Shown: positions 26,555 through 35,565 of the stretch, in pieces
Layout: each line of letters begins with the position of its first letter
How positions within the stretch are numbered: the stretch's first letter is position 1
NCBI GenBank assembly: GCA_964549505.1
Contig: CAZJVD010000014.1
Location: 6,078-70,077, forward strand
Reading direction: 5' to 3'
Length of the DNA: 64,000 nt
DNA from: CAZJVD01 sp964549505
GTDB lineage: Bacteria; Bdellovibrionota; UBA1018; CAZJVD01
Program-made: the position numbers and the translations under genes
The notes under the pieces: model-generated
Seen by the model: the letters and a program-made list of their open reading frames with translations, nothing else
Database searches by the model: none
Told to the model about the DNA's origin: nothing

Positions 26555-26844
26555 AACCGCACCTTTTCATCGTTTTCAAAGCCGACATTTTCGGTTGAAA
26601 CTCAAACGAATCATGTCGCAGAAAACTTCCTTTCCGCATCGGTCGGTGGAGGCAAACACTGTAATTCCTGACAGTACGTTCTTTTATAAGTACTTTAATT
26701 TATTGTATTTTAATAAACGCCGCTGTTAATTACCGACTGGTTTTATAGGAAATAAGTAGTTGACGCGTAAACTACAGCATGATAATTCCAAGCTAGGTTT
26801 TTTTGAGAGGTGATGGGTCAGTTGGTGGATAGGAAGGGAAGAAA
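26555..26844. promoter_or_regulatory. Divergent intergenic region upstream of the Rrf2-type regulator
   Basis: An AT-rich 290-base gap. For the forward gene, TTGACG (26760-26765) followed by a 17-nt spacer and TAATTC (26783-26788), or by GATAAT at 26781, is a plausible promoter. Just upstream CCGACTGG and TAGTTGACG form an imperfect, widely spaced inverted pair that might be an Rrf2-type operator. No promoter could be fixed for the reverse gene. GGGAAG precedes the ATG at 26845. Confidence 0.35.
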
Positions 26845-27378
26845 ATGCGCTTAACATCAAAAGGTCGGTACGCAGTTCGAGCCATCTTGGACTTGACGTT
26901 TAACTCCAACGGTCGACCGGTCCGCCTGCAAGAGATTTCGGATCGTCAGGATATTTCGCTCCATTATTTGGAACAGCTTTTTCGCCGACTCCGCAAAGGA
27001 TCTGTCGTTAAGAGCGTACGCGGTCCTGGCGGTGGTTACGTTTTGGCCCGATCGATGGACGAGATCTCGATCAAAGACGTTCTCGTGAGCGTCGGTGAAA
27101 ACATCAATCCGGCTCGCGACCTGATCGGTACAGCCGATCTCAAGAGCGACACGGTCGAGTTTGTTTTAACAAAGACTTATTTTGAGAACCTGGGCACGTT
27201 GATGCAGGAATACCTGACAACAACGTCCGTGGGGGATTTGATCCGCAAGGCGCGTGGCAAGCAAGACCTTCCTCGCGAGGCGATGGCTTTCGAGACAGCT
27301 TTAGGCCAGACAGGTACGACCGGTGAAGCCAACCCACAAGCCCATGCAACAAAACCGGGCGATCTACCTCGATCATAA
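26845..27378 (+). CDS. Rrf2/IscR-family transcriptional regulator lacking cluster cysteines
   Basis: 177 residues starting MRLTSKGRYAVRAILDL, with the Rrf2 winged helix (ISDRQDISLHYLEQLFRRLRKGSVVKSVRGPGGGYVLAR) that defines the family. IscR and its relatives bind a [2Fe-2S] cluster through three cysteines after the wing; this protein has no cysteine at all, so it cannot ligate a cluster that way. It is the first gene of a run with cysteine desulfurase, mnmA and mtaB, so it probably controls sulfur-mobilisation genes in a cluster-independent way. The last 30 residues (from about QTGTTGEANPQ) are a polar tail that overlaps the next gene by 56 nt. Confidence 0.88.
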   Translation: MRLTSKGRYAVRAILDLTFNSNGRPVRLQEISDRQDISLHYLEQLFRRLRKGSVVKSVRGPGGGYVLARSMDEISIKDVLVSVGENINPARDLIGTADLKSDTVEFVLTKTYFENLGTLMQEYLTTTSVGDLIRKARGKQDLPREAMAFETALGQTGTTGEANPQAHATKPGDLPRS

Positions 27379-28525
27379 CTCGGCGACAGAGCCTCATTCG
27401 ACTGTCCGAGCTTTTCTAAAAACACTAGCCGATCAAGCGGGAACACCGCTTGGGAATCCGTCCAGTATTCACGCCCATGGCCAAGCTTCGAAACGCTTAA
27501 TCAACGAAGCGCGCGAACAGGTTGCGCGGTCCTTAGGAAACCCGGCCCACGAACAATTGATTTTTACGAGCTCAGGAACAGAAGCTAACCAGCTTGCAAT
27601 CCGATCGGCCCTCAGCCGGGCGCGAGGCGAGAGCGCCGGCCCCAACTGGGTGCTTTCGGCCATTGAACATAAGAGTGTTCTGGATCTGAAGAACGAGTTC
27701 GTGGATACCGGAGGCGACGTACGCACGCTTCCAACCAGCTCCGATGGTCGCATCCAAATGGATCGCCTGACGGACTTTGTCGACAGCGGTTCGGCGCTTG
27801 TGAGCGTGATTTGGGTCGGCAACGAAACCGGTGTGATCTCCGACGTAGCACCCCTGCTCGAGGTCAAGAGGCGCTACCCCGACACGTGGATCCATGTCGA
27901 TGCGGCTCAGGCTTGGGGAAAGACCCCGATTGATTTTGGGAGTCTTGGTATCGATTCACTCAGCTTATCCCCTTATAAGATCGGCGGATTGCCGGGAACG
28001 GGCGTTCTCTGCCTCGCCCCCGGACGAAGCTTGAAGTCGTTAATCCTGGGTCATCAAGAATTGGGTCGGCGAGGGGGCACGGAAAACCTTCTTTCCATCG
28101 TCGCAGCGGGCCTGGCCGCCCAAGCGACCGCGCCCGAGGACTACGACGAAACACTTCGTCCACTGCGCGACCGGTTTGAGAGCCTTGTGCGGGCCGAAAT
28201 CCCAGACGTGCGGATCAATGGCGCCGAAGCTCCGCGTGTCGCCAACACCTCGAATCTCTCGTTTACAGGAGTTCAGGGCGAAAGCCTGGTGATGAGCCTG
28301 GACCTAGAGGGCTTTTCAGTCAGCGCAGGTTCTGCTTGTGCCAGTGGTCTTTTGGAGCCCTCACATGTGCTGCTTGCAATGGGACTTCCTCAGGGTGAAG
28401 CCATGGCAGCCGTACGTGTTTCTATCGGACGGACCACGCGATGGGAGGATCTCGAGGCTTTTGCCAAGGTGCTCCGACTTATTGTAGAACGACAGCGAAG
28501 GAAATCCGATTCTTATGGCCGGTAA
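27323..28525 (+). CDS. Cysteine desulfurase (NifS/IscS family)
   Basis: A class V PLP enzyme of 393-400 residues. YLDHNSATEP opens the fold, IEHKSVLD contains the histidine stacking on PLP, SLSPYKIGGLPGTG carries the PLP lysine and SAGSACASGLLEPSHVL the catalytic cysteine. It takes sulfur from cysteine as a persulfide for Fe-S clusters and tRNA thiolation. GTG 27323 or ATG 27344 could be the start; both overlap the regulator gene. The direct downstream partner is mnmA (11-nt overlap), so sulfur transfer to tRNA is likely one of its jobs. No iscU, iscA or hscBA genes are present here. Confidence 0.92.
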   Translation: MKPTHKPMQQNRAIYLDHNSATEPHSTVRAFLKTLADQAGTPLGNPSSIHAHGQASKRLINEAREQVARSLGNPAHEQLIFTSSGTEANQLAIRSALSRARGESAGPNWVLSAIEHKSVLDLKNEFVDTGGDVRTLPTSSDGRIQMDRLTDFVDSGSALVSVIWVGNETGVISDVAPLLEVKRRYPDTWIHVDAAQAWGKTPIDFGSLGIDSLSLSPYKIGGLPGTGVLCLAPGRSLKSLILGHQELGRRGGTENLLSIVAAGLAAQATAPEDYDETLRPLRDRFESLVRAEIPDVRINGAEAPRVANTSNLSFTGVQGESLVMSLDLEGFSVSAGSACASGLLEPSHVLLAMGLPQGEAMAAVRVSIGRTTRWEDLEAFAKVLRLIVERQRRKSDSYGR

Positions 28526-29687
28526 AGTTCTTGTCGCAATGAGCGGTGGTGTCGATAGTTCGGTCACCGCAGCACTGCTAAAAAGTCAGGGCCACGATGT
28601 GGTGGGAATCCACTTGCAGCTCTCCAACCAAACCGAAGCCAATCAGGCAAAGTTTGGTTCGCGCTGTTGTTCGATTGTGGATTCGAACGATGCTCGCCGA
28701 GTTTGCGAACGCATTGGTGCGCCGTTTTACGTGATCAACGCGCAGGAAGTTTTTCGCGAGAAAGTGATCGATTACTTTGTTCACGAGTATCTGTCGTTAA
28801 GAACTCCCAATCCATGTGCTGAGTGCAACACGAAAATCAAATTCAGTTTTCTATTTGAAAAGGCAGACGAGCTCGGATGTGAGTTTGTGGCGACCGGGCA
28901 CTACGCCCAGGTGGACCGCAACCCCGTCACGGGCGAAGTCCGTCTCCGAAAAGCGATCGATCCAGCGAAGGACCAGAGTTACTTTCTCTTTGGTCTGACG
29001 GCAAAGGCGCTCGCGCGAACCATGATGCCACTGGGTGGGTTCTCAAAAGCTATGGTTCGGAAGCTGGCGGCAAACTTCGAGCTCACCAATGTTGCTGAAA
29101 AGCACGATAGCCAGGAGATCTGTTTCATCGGCTCCGATGGCTATAAGGGATTTATCGAGAAGAATACGCCGAGCGATTTGCGACCGTCCGGTCGCATCGA
29201 AACCGTCAGCGGCACGGTTGTGGGATCTCACTCGGGGCTCTACCAGTACACGGTCGGCCAGAAAAAGGGCCTGAACTTTTCGAAGGGTGTGATGGACGCC
29301 GACAAGTTTTTCGTCGTCGGATTTGACCGCGACAAGAGCTCGCTCATTGTTGGTGACGAAACGAAACTCATGCAGAGCGAAGCGGTCGCGTCCTCGGTAA
29401 ACTGGATTATTCCCGTTGATCCGCTCAAGCCGTTCGCCTGTTCGGCAAAAATTCGTTCGCAGCATCCGGGTGCCGAGTGCACCGTGATGCTTTTTGAAAA
29501 CAATACGGTTCGCGTCGCGTTCAAAGAACCGCAGCGTGCGATCACACCGGGGCAAGCCATTGTCTTCTATCAAGGCGATGTGGTGATGGGCGGAGGCTTT
29601 ATTGATTCCGTACGCGGCAGTCTCGCAAACCCAACGCCTGTTTTGGAAGCCGATTACGTTGAAAACGCCCGATCGCTTCACCATTAA
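28515..29687 (+). CDS. mnmA: tRNA-specific 2-thiouridylase MnmA
   Basis: 390 residues with the PP-loop AMSGGVDSSVTAALL at the N-terminus, the catalytic cysteine in RTPNPCAECNTKIKF near residue 98 and the second, disulfide-partner cysteine in EICFIGSDGYKGFI near residue 202. YTVGQKKGLNF and GHYAQV are further family landmarks. It makes s2U34 in tRNA-Lys, Glu and Gln using persulfide from the desulfurase encoded just upstream (overlap of 11 nt). The C-terminal beta-barrel ends with GQAIVFYQGDVVMGGG. The gene is intact. Confidence 0.97.
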   Translation: MAGKVLVAMSGGVDSSVTAALLKSQGHDVVGIHLQLSNQTEANQAKFGSRCCSIVDSNDARRVCERIGAPFYVINAQEVFREKVIDYFVHEYLSLRTPNPCAECNTKIKFSFLFEKADELGCEFVATGHYAQVDRNPVTGEVRLRKAIDPAKDQSYFLFGLTAKALARTMMPLGGFSKAMVRKLAANFELTNVAEKHDSQEICFIGSDGYKGFIEKNTPSDLRPSGRIETVSGTVVGSHSGLYQYTVGQKKGLNFSKGVMDADKFFVVGFDRDKSSLIVGDETKLMQSEAVASSVNWIIPVDPLKPFACSAKIRSQHPGAECTVMLFENNTVRVAFKEPQRAITPGQAIVFYQGDVVMGGGFIDSVRGSLANPTPVLEADYVENARSLHH

Positions 29688-31014
29688 GACCTTTGGTTGC
29701 AAAGCCAACACGCACGATTCCGGTGTCCTCGAAGCTGATCTTGCGCAGCAAGGCTGGGTTCACGCACGGGCGGCATGCGACGCAGGTGTGGTCATCGTCA
29801 ATAGCTGCGGTGTCACCGACGAGGCCGAACGAACATCGTTTCGTTATGCGCGCCGAGCGCTTCGCGACGGTAAGCGCGTTGTTTTAACCGGTTGTGCGGT
29901 GGAACACCGACCGGACGTTGCAAGACGGGCGGTTCCGGGCGCGACTGTCATACGAAAGTCGTGGGGAAAATCGCATGAGTCGTTGGGAACGCTGTTGAAT
30001 GACGACGAGGACGACGCGGTATGGGTTCCTGCGTCCGACCGAGAGATCCGCCACTGGCCCCCCGTTCGGGCGGTTGGTTTGGTCAACGGTCGAACGCGCG
30101 CGTTTCTCAAGATTCAAGAAGGTTGCGACGCGTTTTGTACGTATTGCATGATTCCGTACGGTCGTGGTCCGAGCCGAAGTCTTCCGCTCGACGACGCGTT
30201 CTCACAGATTCAGAAACTTCAGGCACTCGGCGTTCAAGAAGTGGTGCTCACGGGAACAGCACTTGGATTTTTTGGAGCCGAGCAGGGCCCAAAGGGCCAC
30301 GCGCTCGAGACACTCTTGGATCGTATCGCTCGCTCTCAGAAACCGATCGATCGGATACGCCTTACGTCGCTTGATCCTTCCGAAATCACGCCGGGTATTT
30401 TGAGACATCTTGCTGCGAGTGACGTGCTTTGCCCGCATATCCATCTTTCCGTGCAGAGTATGAACGATGTCATCTTGAGACGCATGAAGCGGACCTATCG
30501 CACCGAGGTCACCACGGCGACACTTCGGGCGATTTATCAGATGCAACCCGAGGCGTTCGTCGGGATGGATCTGATCACGGGTTTTCCAGGTGAAACTGAA
30601 GAAATGCATCGTGAAACAGTGAAGCTATTGGGTGATCTTCCATGGACACGACTGCATGTGTTTCCGTACAGCGAACGGTCGGGAACACCAGCGACGAGGC
30701 TTAAAGATGCAGTTCCTGTCGCAGTACGTAAGCAGCGCTCGATGGAACTCAACCAGCTCAGTCTCACACGTTTTGAAAGCACCCTGCGAGCGCGTCTCAC
30801 CCAGCACGGCGGTGGGCTTGAACGCGCTGTGCTTTTCGAAAATCCCGACCAAGACGGTGTTGTTTCAGGTTATTCGCGATTCTACGAACGGTTCCGGGTG
30901 CGTGCAGGGACGGAACACGAAAAGATTTCTGGCACGGTACGAACGGCTCGGGCCGTTCGCTTGGGAGTGGATCCCACTTCCTTTGATGTCTTTTATGAAA
31001 GTACACTTGTTTAG
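29659..31014 (+). CDS. mtaB: MtaB-type tRNA (t6A37) methylthiotransferase, radical SAM
   Basis: A UPF0004 N-terminal domain with three cluster cysteines (TFGCKANTHDSG, VNSCGVTDEAERTSFR, LTGCAVEHRPD) is followed by the radical SAM motif CDAFCTYCMIPYGRG near residue 155. The C-terminal part is TRAM-like. MtaB converts t6A37 to ms2t6A37 in tRNAs for ANN codons, which links it to TsaE upstream in the window. The frame is open back to 29602, but I favour TTG 29659, which has GGAAG upstream and places the TFGC motif at the normal distance. MiaB or RimO would show different N-terminal blocks; MtaB fits best. Confidence 0.88.
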   Translation: MKTPDRFTIKTFGCKANTHDSGVLEADLAQQGWVHARAACDAGVVIVNSCGVTDEAERTSFRYARRALRDGKRVVLTGCAVEHRPDVARRAVPGATVIRKSWGKSHESLGTLLNDDEDDAVWVPASDREIRHWPPVRAVGLVNGRTRAFLKIQEGCDAFCTYCMIPYGRGPSRSLPLDDAFSQIQKLQALGVQEVVLTGTALGFFGAEQGPKGHALETLLDRIARSQKPIDRIRLTSLDPSEITPGILRHLAASDVLCPHIHLSVQSMNDVILRRMKRTYRTEVTTATLRAIYQMQPEAFVGMDLITGFPGETEEMHRETVKLLGDLPWTRLHVFPYSERSGTPATRLKDAVPVAVRKQRSMELNQLSLTRFESTLRARLTQHGGGLERAVLFENPDQDGVVSGYSRFYERFRVRAGTEHEKISGTVRTARAVRLGVDPTSFDVFYESTLV

Positions 31015-31019
31015 TTGAT

Positions 31020-31048
31020 TTGACAATAGTTGACTATAAAGATAGTTT
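31020..31048 (+). promoter_or_regulatory. Candidate promoter upstream of rnc
   Basis: A perfect TTGACA (31020-31025) lies in the 51-base gap between mtaB and rnc; 17 nt later the best -10 candidate is TAGTTT (31043-31048), which is weak. An internal promoter here would separate rnc-era-der from the sulfur genes. Confidence 0.35.
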
Positions 31049-31065
31049 GAATCGGGTTTTCGCGG

Positions 31066-31809
31066 ATGGACCTTGAAGGGCTTCAAAATAAGCTGGGCTA
31101 TTTTTTCGGGGAGCGGCGAATCCTCATACAGGCGCTTACCCACACATCCTACGGACATGAAAATCTTAAAGAAAAAGCTTTGGCATTTCGCAACAACGAA
31201 CGCCTGGAGTTTCTCGGTGACGCAGTTCTCGGCCTCATTGTGTCAGATCTCTTACTCGAAGCGTATCCAGAAGACAGCGAAGGTCAGCTGTCTCGGTTGC
31301 GTGCTGCTCTGGTCAATGAGCGCACGCTGTCGGAGATCGCGCGCTCCCTCGGACTTAATTTTCTGATCCGCCTAGGTAAAGGTGAGACGCAGACAGGCGG
31401 GCAGGGCAAGCCGTCGATTTTATCCAGCACCTTTGAAGCGCTCGTCGCGGCTGTCTATTTGGACGGCGGCGTGACGGGTGTTTATCCGGTGATACGAAAA
31501 ATCTTCGCGCCTCTTTTGGCGCAGGATTCACCGATCGCGCTCGCGCATGACCCCAAAACACGCCTCCAAGAACAGGTGCAGGCGCGATGGAAAACAACAC
31601 CGGTTTACCAATTGATCCGCGCACAAGGGCCGGATCACGCGAAAGAATTCGAAATCGAAGTGTCACTTCTCGGGAACGTTCTGGCACGCGCTTCTGGATT
31701 TTCAAAAAAAGAAGCTGAGCAAGAAGCCGCCCGTCGTGCGATCGAACACCTCGCATCCGATCCGCACGCGCTGTCTCTTGGAATTGCGGGCGGAGTTTCC
31801 GGAGTTTAA
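31066..31809 (+). CDS. rnc: Ribonuclease III
   Basis: 247 residues. The nuclease domain holds the signature ERLEFLGDAVLGLIVSDLL (catalytic Glu and Asp, about residues 44-62) and the downstream metal-binding glutamate in STFEALVAAVYLDGG near residue 122. A double-stranded RNA-binding domain follows (about residues 168-240, KEFEIEVSLLGNVLARASGFSKKEAEQEAA). It cuts double-stranded RNA, including rRNA precursors. The order rnc-era is conserved in many bacteria and suggests coupling of rRNA processing with 30S assembly. It starts with ATG, 2 nt from era at the other end. Confidence 0.97.
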   Translation: MDLEGLQNKLGYFFGERRILIQALTHTSYGHENLKEKALAFRNNERLEFLGDAVLGLIVSDLLLEAYPEDSEGQLSRLRAALVNERTLSEIARSLGLNFLIRLGKGETQTGGQGKPSILSSTFEALVAAVYLDGGVTGVYPVIRKIFAPLLAQDSPIALAHDPKTRLQEQVQARWKTTPVYQLIRAQGPDHAKEFEIEVSLLGNVLARASGFSKKEAEQEAARRAIEHLASDPHALSLGIAGGVSGV

Positions 31810-31811
31810 CA

Positions 31812-32819
31812 ATGACTGCGCAGTACCCACCCACACAGTCCAAGAACTCCACCCGTGTGCCCGCTCACCGAGCAGGTACGGCAGCGATCATCGGCTTACC
31901 AAACTCGGGCAAGTCCTCTCTTTTTAATGCACTCCTGGGTTCGTCGCTTTCGATTGTGACACCCAAACCTCAGACGACGCGTGACCAAATCCGCGGTGTA
32001 CTCGATCGCAAAGAGGGACAGATTGTTTTCATCGACACGCCAGGGTTTCTACGCGAAAGCGCTGAATCCTCTGGAAAACGTGATGGTCTGGCGTCGTACA
32101 TGATTCATCAAACGGAACAAGCGCTCGAAGGTTTAGATGTTCTTGTGTATCTCGTTGATCCTGGTTCAACGCTCGAGCGCGAGACGCTCGTCGTCGACCG
32201 CCTTGTCTCTGGCATCTTAGATAAGAACACCCAGATTATCCTGGCGGTCACCAAAGCGGATCGCGTGCACGACGCTGAAACGAAGAGCAAAGTGGGAATA
32301 CTCAAGTCAAAGATCAAAAGTCGTCTTGTTTCCGAAACAGCTTCCGAGGGCAAGCGCGCGGTTCATGAAACGACGGTTTCCATTCGCAACCTTCGACAAC
32401 TCGGCAGTTTTTCAAAGCTTTTGTTTTCGCTCATCCCCGAAGGACCCGCTTTGTTTCCAAAAGACACGCTGACCGATCGTCCGACCCGGTTCTTTGCGTC
32501 GGAGTACATTCGCGAACAGCTTTTCCTAGCGACTCATCAAGAGATTCCTTATTCTTGCGCGGTCGTTATCGACGAGTTTCGTGAGTCGACGAGTGTCACG
32601 CATATTCGGGCACGAATCATTTTAGAACGCGAGAGCCAGAAGCCGATTGTGATTGGTAAACAAGGCTTGGTTCTCAAACAAGTTGGAACGCGCGCACGAA
32701 AGCGTATTGAAAAGCTCATTGGTGGAAAAGTATTTCTCGATCTTCATGCTACCGTACGACCGGACTGGAGTCGTACGAACGGTGGCCTGCAGTTTGCCGG
32801 TTACAAGGAGCATGCATGA
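31812..32819 (+). CDS. era: GTPase Era
   Basis: 335 residues: P-loop GLPNSGKSSLFNALLG near residue 27, switch II DTPGF near residue 75, the NKxD-like TKAD at about residue 150 and a C-terminal KH domain with the GxxG loop (GKQG) near residue 282. Era binds the 3' end of 16S rRNA during 30S maturation. An extra 20-residue polar N-terminus precedes the G domain and an insertion lies near RRLLIF on the antisense, i.e. residues 155-180 are longer than in E. coli Era (301 residues). It overlaps der by 4 nt. Confidence 0.96.
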   Translation: MTAQYPPTQSKNSTRVPAHRAGTAAIIGLPNSGKSSLFNALLGSSLSIVTPKPQTTRDQIRGVLDRKEGQIVFIDTPGFLRESAESSGKRDGLASYMIHQTEQALEGLDVLVYLVDPGSTLERETLVVDRLVSGILDKNTQIILAVTKADRVHDAETKSKVGILKSKIKSRLVSETASEGKRAVHETTVSIRNLRQLGSFSKLLFSLIPEGPALFPKDTLTDRPTRFFASEYIREQLFLATHQEIPYSCAVVIDEFRESTSVTHIRARIILERESQKPIVIGKQGLVLKQVGTRARKRIEKLIGGKVFLDLHATVRPDWSRTNGGLQFAGYKEHA

Positions 32820-34198
32820 TCCGCGTTGCTATTGTTGGACGACCCAACGTTGGAAAAAGCACTCTGTTCAATCGCCTCATCGAGAGACGTAAAGCGATCG
32901 TGCACAATTCGCCGGGAATCACGCGCGACATCAACGAGCAGCTCGCCACCTGGTGGATCGAGGCGAAAGCCGTTTCGGTTCTCATGATGGATACGGGTGG
33001 AGTAGGGGGCTCGGTTCTCGATGCCGAGATTCGTGGCAAGGTTTTCCAAGCCTTACGACAAGCTGACATCAATCTCGTTGTCGTCGATGCGCAGGCCGGG
33101 ATTACGGATGCTGATCACGAGTGGATCGGAGAGCTGCGTAAAGCTCACTTCTTCGACCAGCCGAACACTTGGCTTGTCGTGAACAAAGTCGACACGGAAG
33201 CCGGCGAGTCCCACGCGAGCGAGTTTTACGAACTAGGCGCAAAAGCCGTGTTTGCTGTGTCGGCGGAACACAATCGTGGAACGGAGACACTGAAAGAAGC
33301 GATCGTTAGCTACGTTCGAAAACACATCGGCGATCAAGCGCTTGAAGCCGACGTAGTCCAAACCAAACACGATAACAAGACCACAGAGTTTCCACGTATT
33401 GCGATCGTTGGCAAACCCAACGTCGGTAAGAGTTCACTGGTGAACGCGATCTTGGGCGAAGACCGTATGATTGTCAGCACACTGCCCGGTACGACGATCG
33501 ATCCGATCGATAGTCTCGTGTCGCTCGGCGGACGCCCGGCGATCTTGATCGATACGGCTGGTATACGTCGAAAAGCAAAAACGGAGCAGGACCGCGAGGT
33601 TTTGAGTGTGGTGCACACCAAAAAAGCACTTGAAACAGCCGATCTCGCACTCTTTGTGATCGATGGAGAGACCGGGATAGCCGATCAGGACGAAAAGATT
33701 GGTGGCCTTATCACCGACGCAGGTTGTGGCGTAATTCTTGTGATCAACAAGTGGGACCTGCAGGCAAACAATCCAAAATGGAATCGCAACTACGCGCGCG
33801 AGTTCATTACGGACAATATGGGATTTTTAAAGTTTGCTCCGATTACGTTTGTGAGTGCCCTTAAACGAAAGGGACTCCGCGAACTCGGCAAGCAGATCAC
33901 GCGATACCTGGACCATTCCGCTCCGAAAATTGCGACTCATGAGTTCACGCAATGGGTACGTCGGGCTAGCGAAGTCCATAACCCCAATCATATTCGATTT
34001 TACATGGGCCATCAGACATCACGCCATCCGCCGACGTTCATTCTCCACATCGACGATCCCAAGAAAGTTCACTACAGCCTGAAGCGACACCTGATCAACG
34101 AAATGCGAAAACGCTGGGATTTTGGAGCCTCACCCGTACGATTGCTTTTCACGGGGCGACGATCGTCACCAAGTGAAAAGAATGCTGCCCGTAAATGA
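32816..34198 (+). CDS. der: Ribosome-associated GTPase Der (EngA)
   Basis: 460 residues with the two tandem G domains that define Der. The first P-loop is GRPNVGKSTLFNRL at the N-terminus and the second is GKPNVGKSSLVNAIL near residue 197; NKxD motifs (VNKVD, INKWD) are present for both. A KH-like C-terminal domain ends in RRSSPSEKNAARK. Der is needed for 50S assembly. It begins with ATG inside the era stop. Its last 33 bases overlap the end of the convergent barrel gene. Confidence 0.97.
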   Translation: MIRVAIVGRPNVGKSTLFNRLIERRKAIVHNSPGITRDINEQLATWWIEAKAVSVLMMDTGGVGGSVLDAEIRGKVFQALRQADINLVVVDAQAGITDADHEWIGELRKAHFFDQPNTWLVVNKVDTEAGESHASEFYELGAKAVFAVSAEHNRGTETLKEAIVSYVRKHIGDQALEADVVQTKHDNKTTEFPRIAIVGKPNVGKSSLVNAILGEDRMIVSTLPGTTIDPIDSLVSLGGRPAILIDTAGIRRKAKTEQDREVLSVVHTKKALETADLALFVIDGETGIADQDEKIGGLITDAGCGVILVINKWDLQANNPKWNRNYAREFITDNMGFLKFAPITFVSALKRKGLRELGKQITRYLDHSAPKIATHEFTQWVRRASEVHNPNHIRFYMGHQTSRHPPTFILHIDDPKKVHYSLKRHLINEMRKRWDFGASPVRLLFTGRRSSPSEKNAARK

Positions 34199-34930
34199 GT
34201 AAAAGTAGCCCGTCAGATCCGGGATACCGGAGTCTTGATACTTTCGGGTCAGCCGATCTTTAAAGTTGACCGCTCGCAGCTGTCCTTGCAGGTCAAAGTA
34301 CACTTTGCGATGCGAGATCATGAACTCAAGCCCAGCCCCCACACCCATACCGAGGGTGGAATCCCGATCAGGATCATCTGGGTTGTCCGACGACGTTTCA
34401 GTTTTCCGAAACTCGCCACCACCCACCAAGAGATAGGGTTGTGCAAAGGTGATCGCCGACGACATGTCCCGCGTATCGAAATAATACTTTAACCACACAC
34501 CAAAGTGCAGGACGTTGACCTCCGCGAGGTCGTTGGTGAAAACAAAATCATGATTCGCCGTAAAGAACTGTAGCTGAAGCGCGAAGTTGAAGTTGAACCA
34601 GTAGTGAACGCGGAAATCCACCATCGGAAATCCGCCTTTCCAGAGCAAAGCGCGGTTACCGGTCACACCATGAAAGCCCGCTCCGATACTGACACCAAAA
34701 AAACGACCGTACTGAAAGAACTCCGTGATCTCGGCTTCGTCTTCGTCCTCGTTGAACTCGCCATAACGTGTGTATGGCGTTTCCGCGTAATCCTCTTCGC
34801 GTTCGCCAGCAGGCGTTTCCCGCGTCGACGCTTGTCCAGCATCATCGATCGGACCCTTTGAATTGTCTGCCGCAAGGACACTCATTGAAAACATGACGCT
34901 GGCGACGGCGCACGCGCGCAACCCACGCAT
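34166..34930 (-). CDS. Outer-membrane beta-barrel protein, unknown role
   Basis: ATG 34930 gives a signal peptide (RGLRACAVASVMFSMSVLAA) and an acidic linker (EFNEDEDEAEITE). About eight amphipathic strands with aromatic girdles follow (FGVSIGAGFHGV, VDFRVHYWFNFNFALQLQFF, LEFMISHRKVYFDLQGQL). The protein ends FTGSILFTW, an aromatic C-terminus typical of Bam substrates. It is encoded downstream of a second small barrel gene in the same orientation and the two probably form an operon. The 3' end overlaps der by 33 nt. Confidence 0.7.
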   Translation of the reverse strand: MRGLRACAVASVMFSMSVLAADNSKGPIDDAGQASTRETPAGEREEDYAETPYTRYGEFNEDEDEAEITEFFQYGRFFGVSIGAGFHGVTGNRALLWKGGFPMVDFRVHYWFNFNFALQLQFFTANHDFVFTNDLAEVNVLHFGVWLKYYFDTRDMSSAITFAQPYLLVGGGEFRKTETSSDNPDDPDRDSTLGMGVGAGLEFMISHRKVYFDLQGQLRAVNFKDRLTRKYQDSGIPDLTGYFYSFTGSILFTW

Positions 34931-34946
34931 GAAACTCAGCAATCGT

Positions 34947-35501
34947 TCAGAAGTAGAAGTGTATTCCGGCTTCAAGGAAACTCACGCCGATCGTTTTGAG
35001 AACGAATTTTCCACTAATATTACTCAGCGATCCACCCGTCTCCACCGAGAATCCCAGACTCTCAACTCCGGGAATGAAAAACTCCACGCCGGGACCACCC
35101 AGAAACTCAGAACCCGATTCGTTTCCGGCCGTGAGCAGCGCCGCTCCCATGAAGAAGTAAAAATTAAGATTGGTTTCGAAGAAAACATTCTTGAAAAATT
35201 TTACGCCAAGAACCGAGTTGTTAGGGCTCGCGGTCTTCACGCCAGCAATCACGGCTGCCGCTACATCACTCGTCATTCCATATTTCAAACTGATACCAGG
35301 AACTCCGGTGAGAACGACTTTGCTGTTCGAGAATTGCCCATTGTAACCAAGCCCGAGACGCCCATGAAGATCGCGAGCATGGGAGCTCTTTTCAGCGGCG
35401 AATGAAACGCCCAGAACCGCCATCGCGATGAAAAAAAGTTTTCGACAGGGACTTCGTTTGCCGGTGACATCAGCTAAGGACGGTGCTTGGACGAAAGCCA
35501 T
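34947..35501 (-). CDS. Small outer-membrane beta-barrel-like protein
   Basis: The most likely start is ATG 35501; the frame is open to 35540. A signal segment (CRKLFFIAMAVLGVSFAA) is preceded by about 20 polar residues, which is long for an n-region, so an internal start closer to it is possible. The mature part alternates short strands with Gly (LHGRLGLGYNGQFSNSKVVL, FEFFIPG-like, VETGGSLSNISGKF) and ends EAGIHFYF. This is typical of an 8-stranded OM barrel of the OmpW/OmpX size class, but I see no family signature. It precedes the other barrel gene by 16 nt. Confidence 0.6.
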   Translation of the reverse strand: MAFVQAPSLADVTGKRSPCRKLFFIAMAVLGVSFAAEKSSHARDLHGRLGLGYNGQFSNSKVVLTGVPGISLKYGMTSDVAAAVIAGVKTASPNNSVLGVKFFKNVFFETNLNFYFFMGAALLTAGNESGSEFLGGPGVEFFIPGVESLGFSVETGGSLSNISGKFVLKTIGVSFLEAGIHFYF

Positions 35502-35565
35502 TGATATCTTTAGGTTAACCGTGGGCTTTCCTTTTGACAACCCCTGAAGACTTCACTATTCCTTT

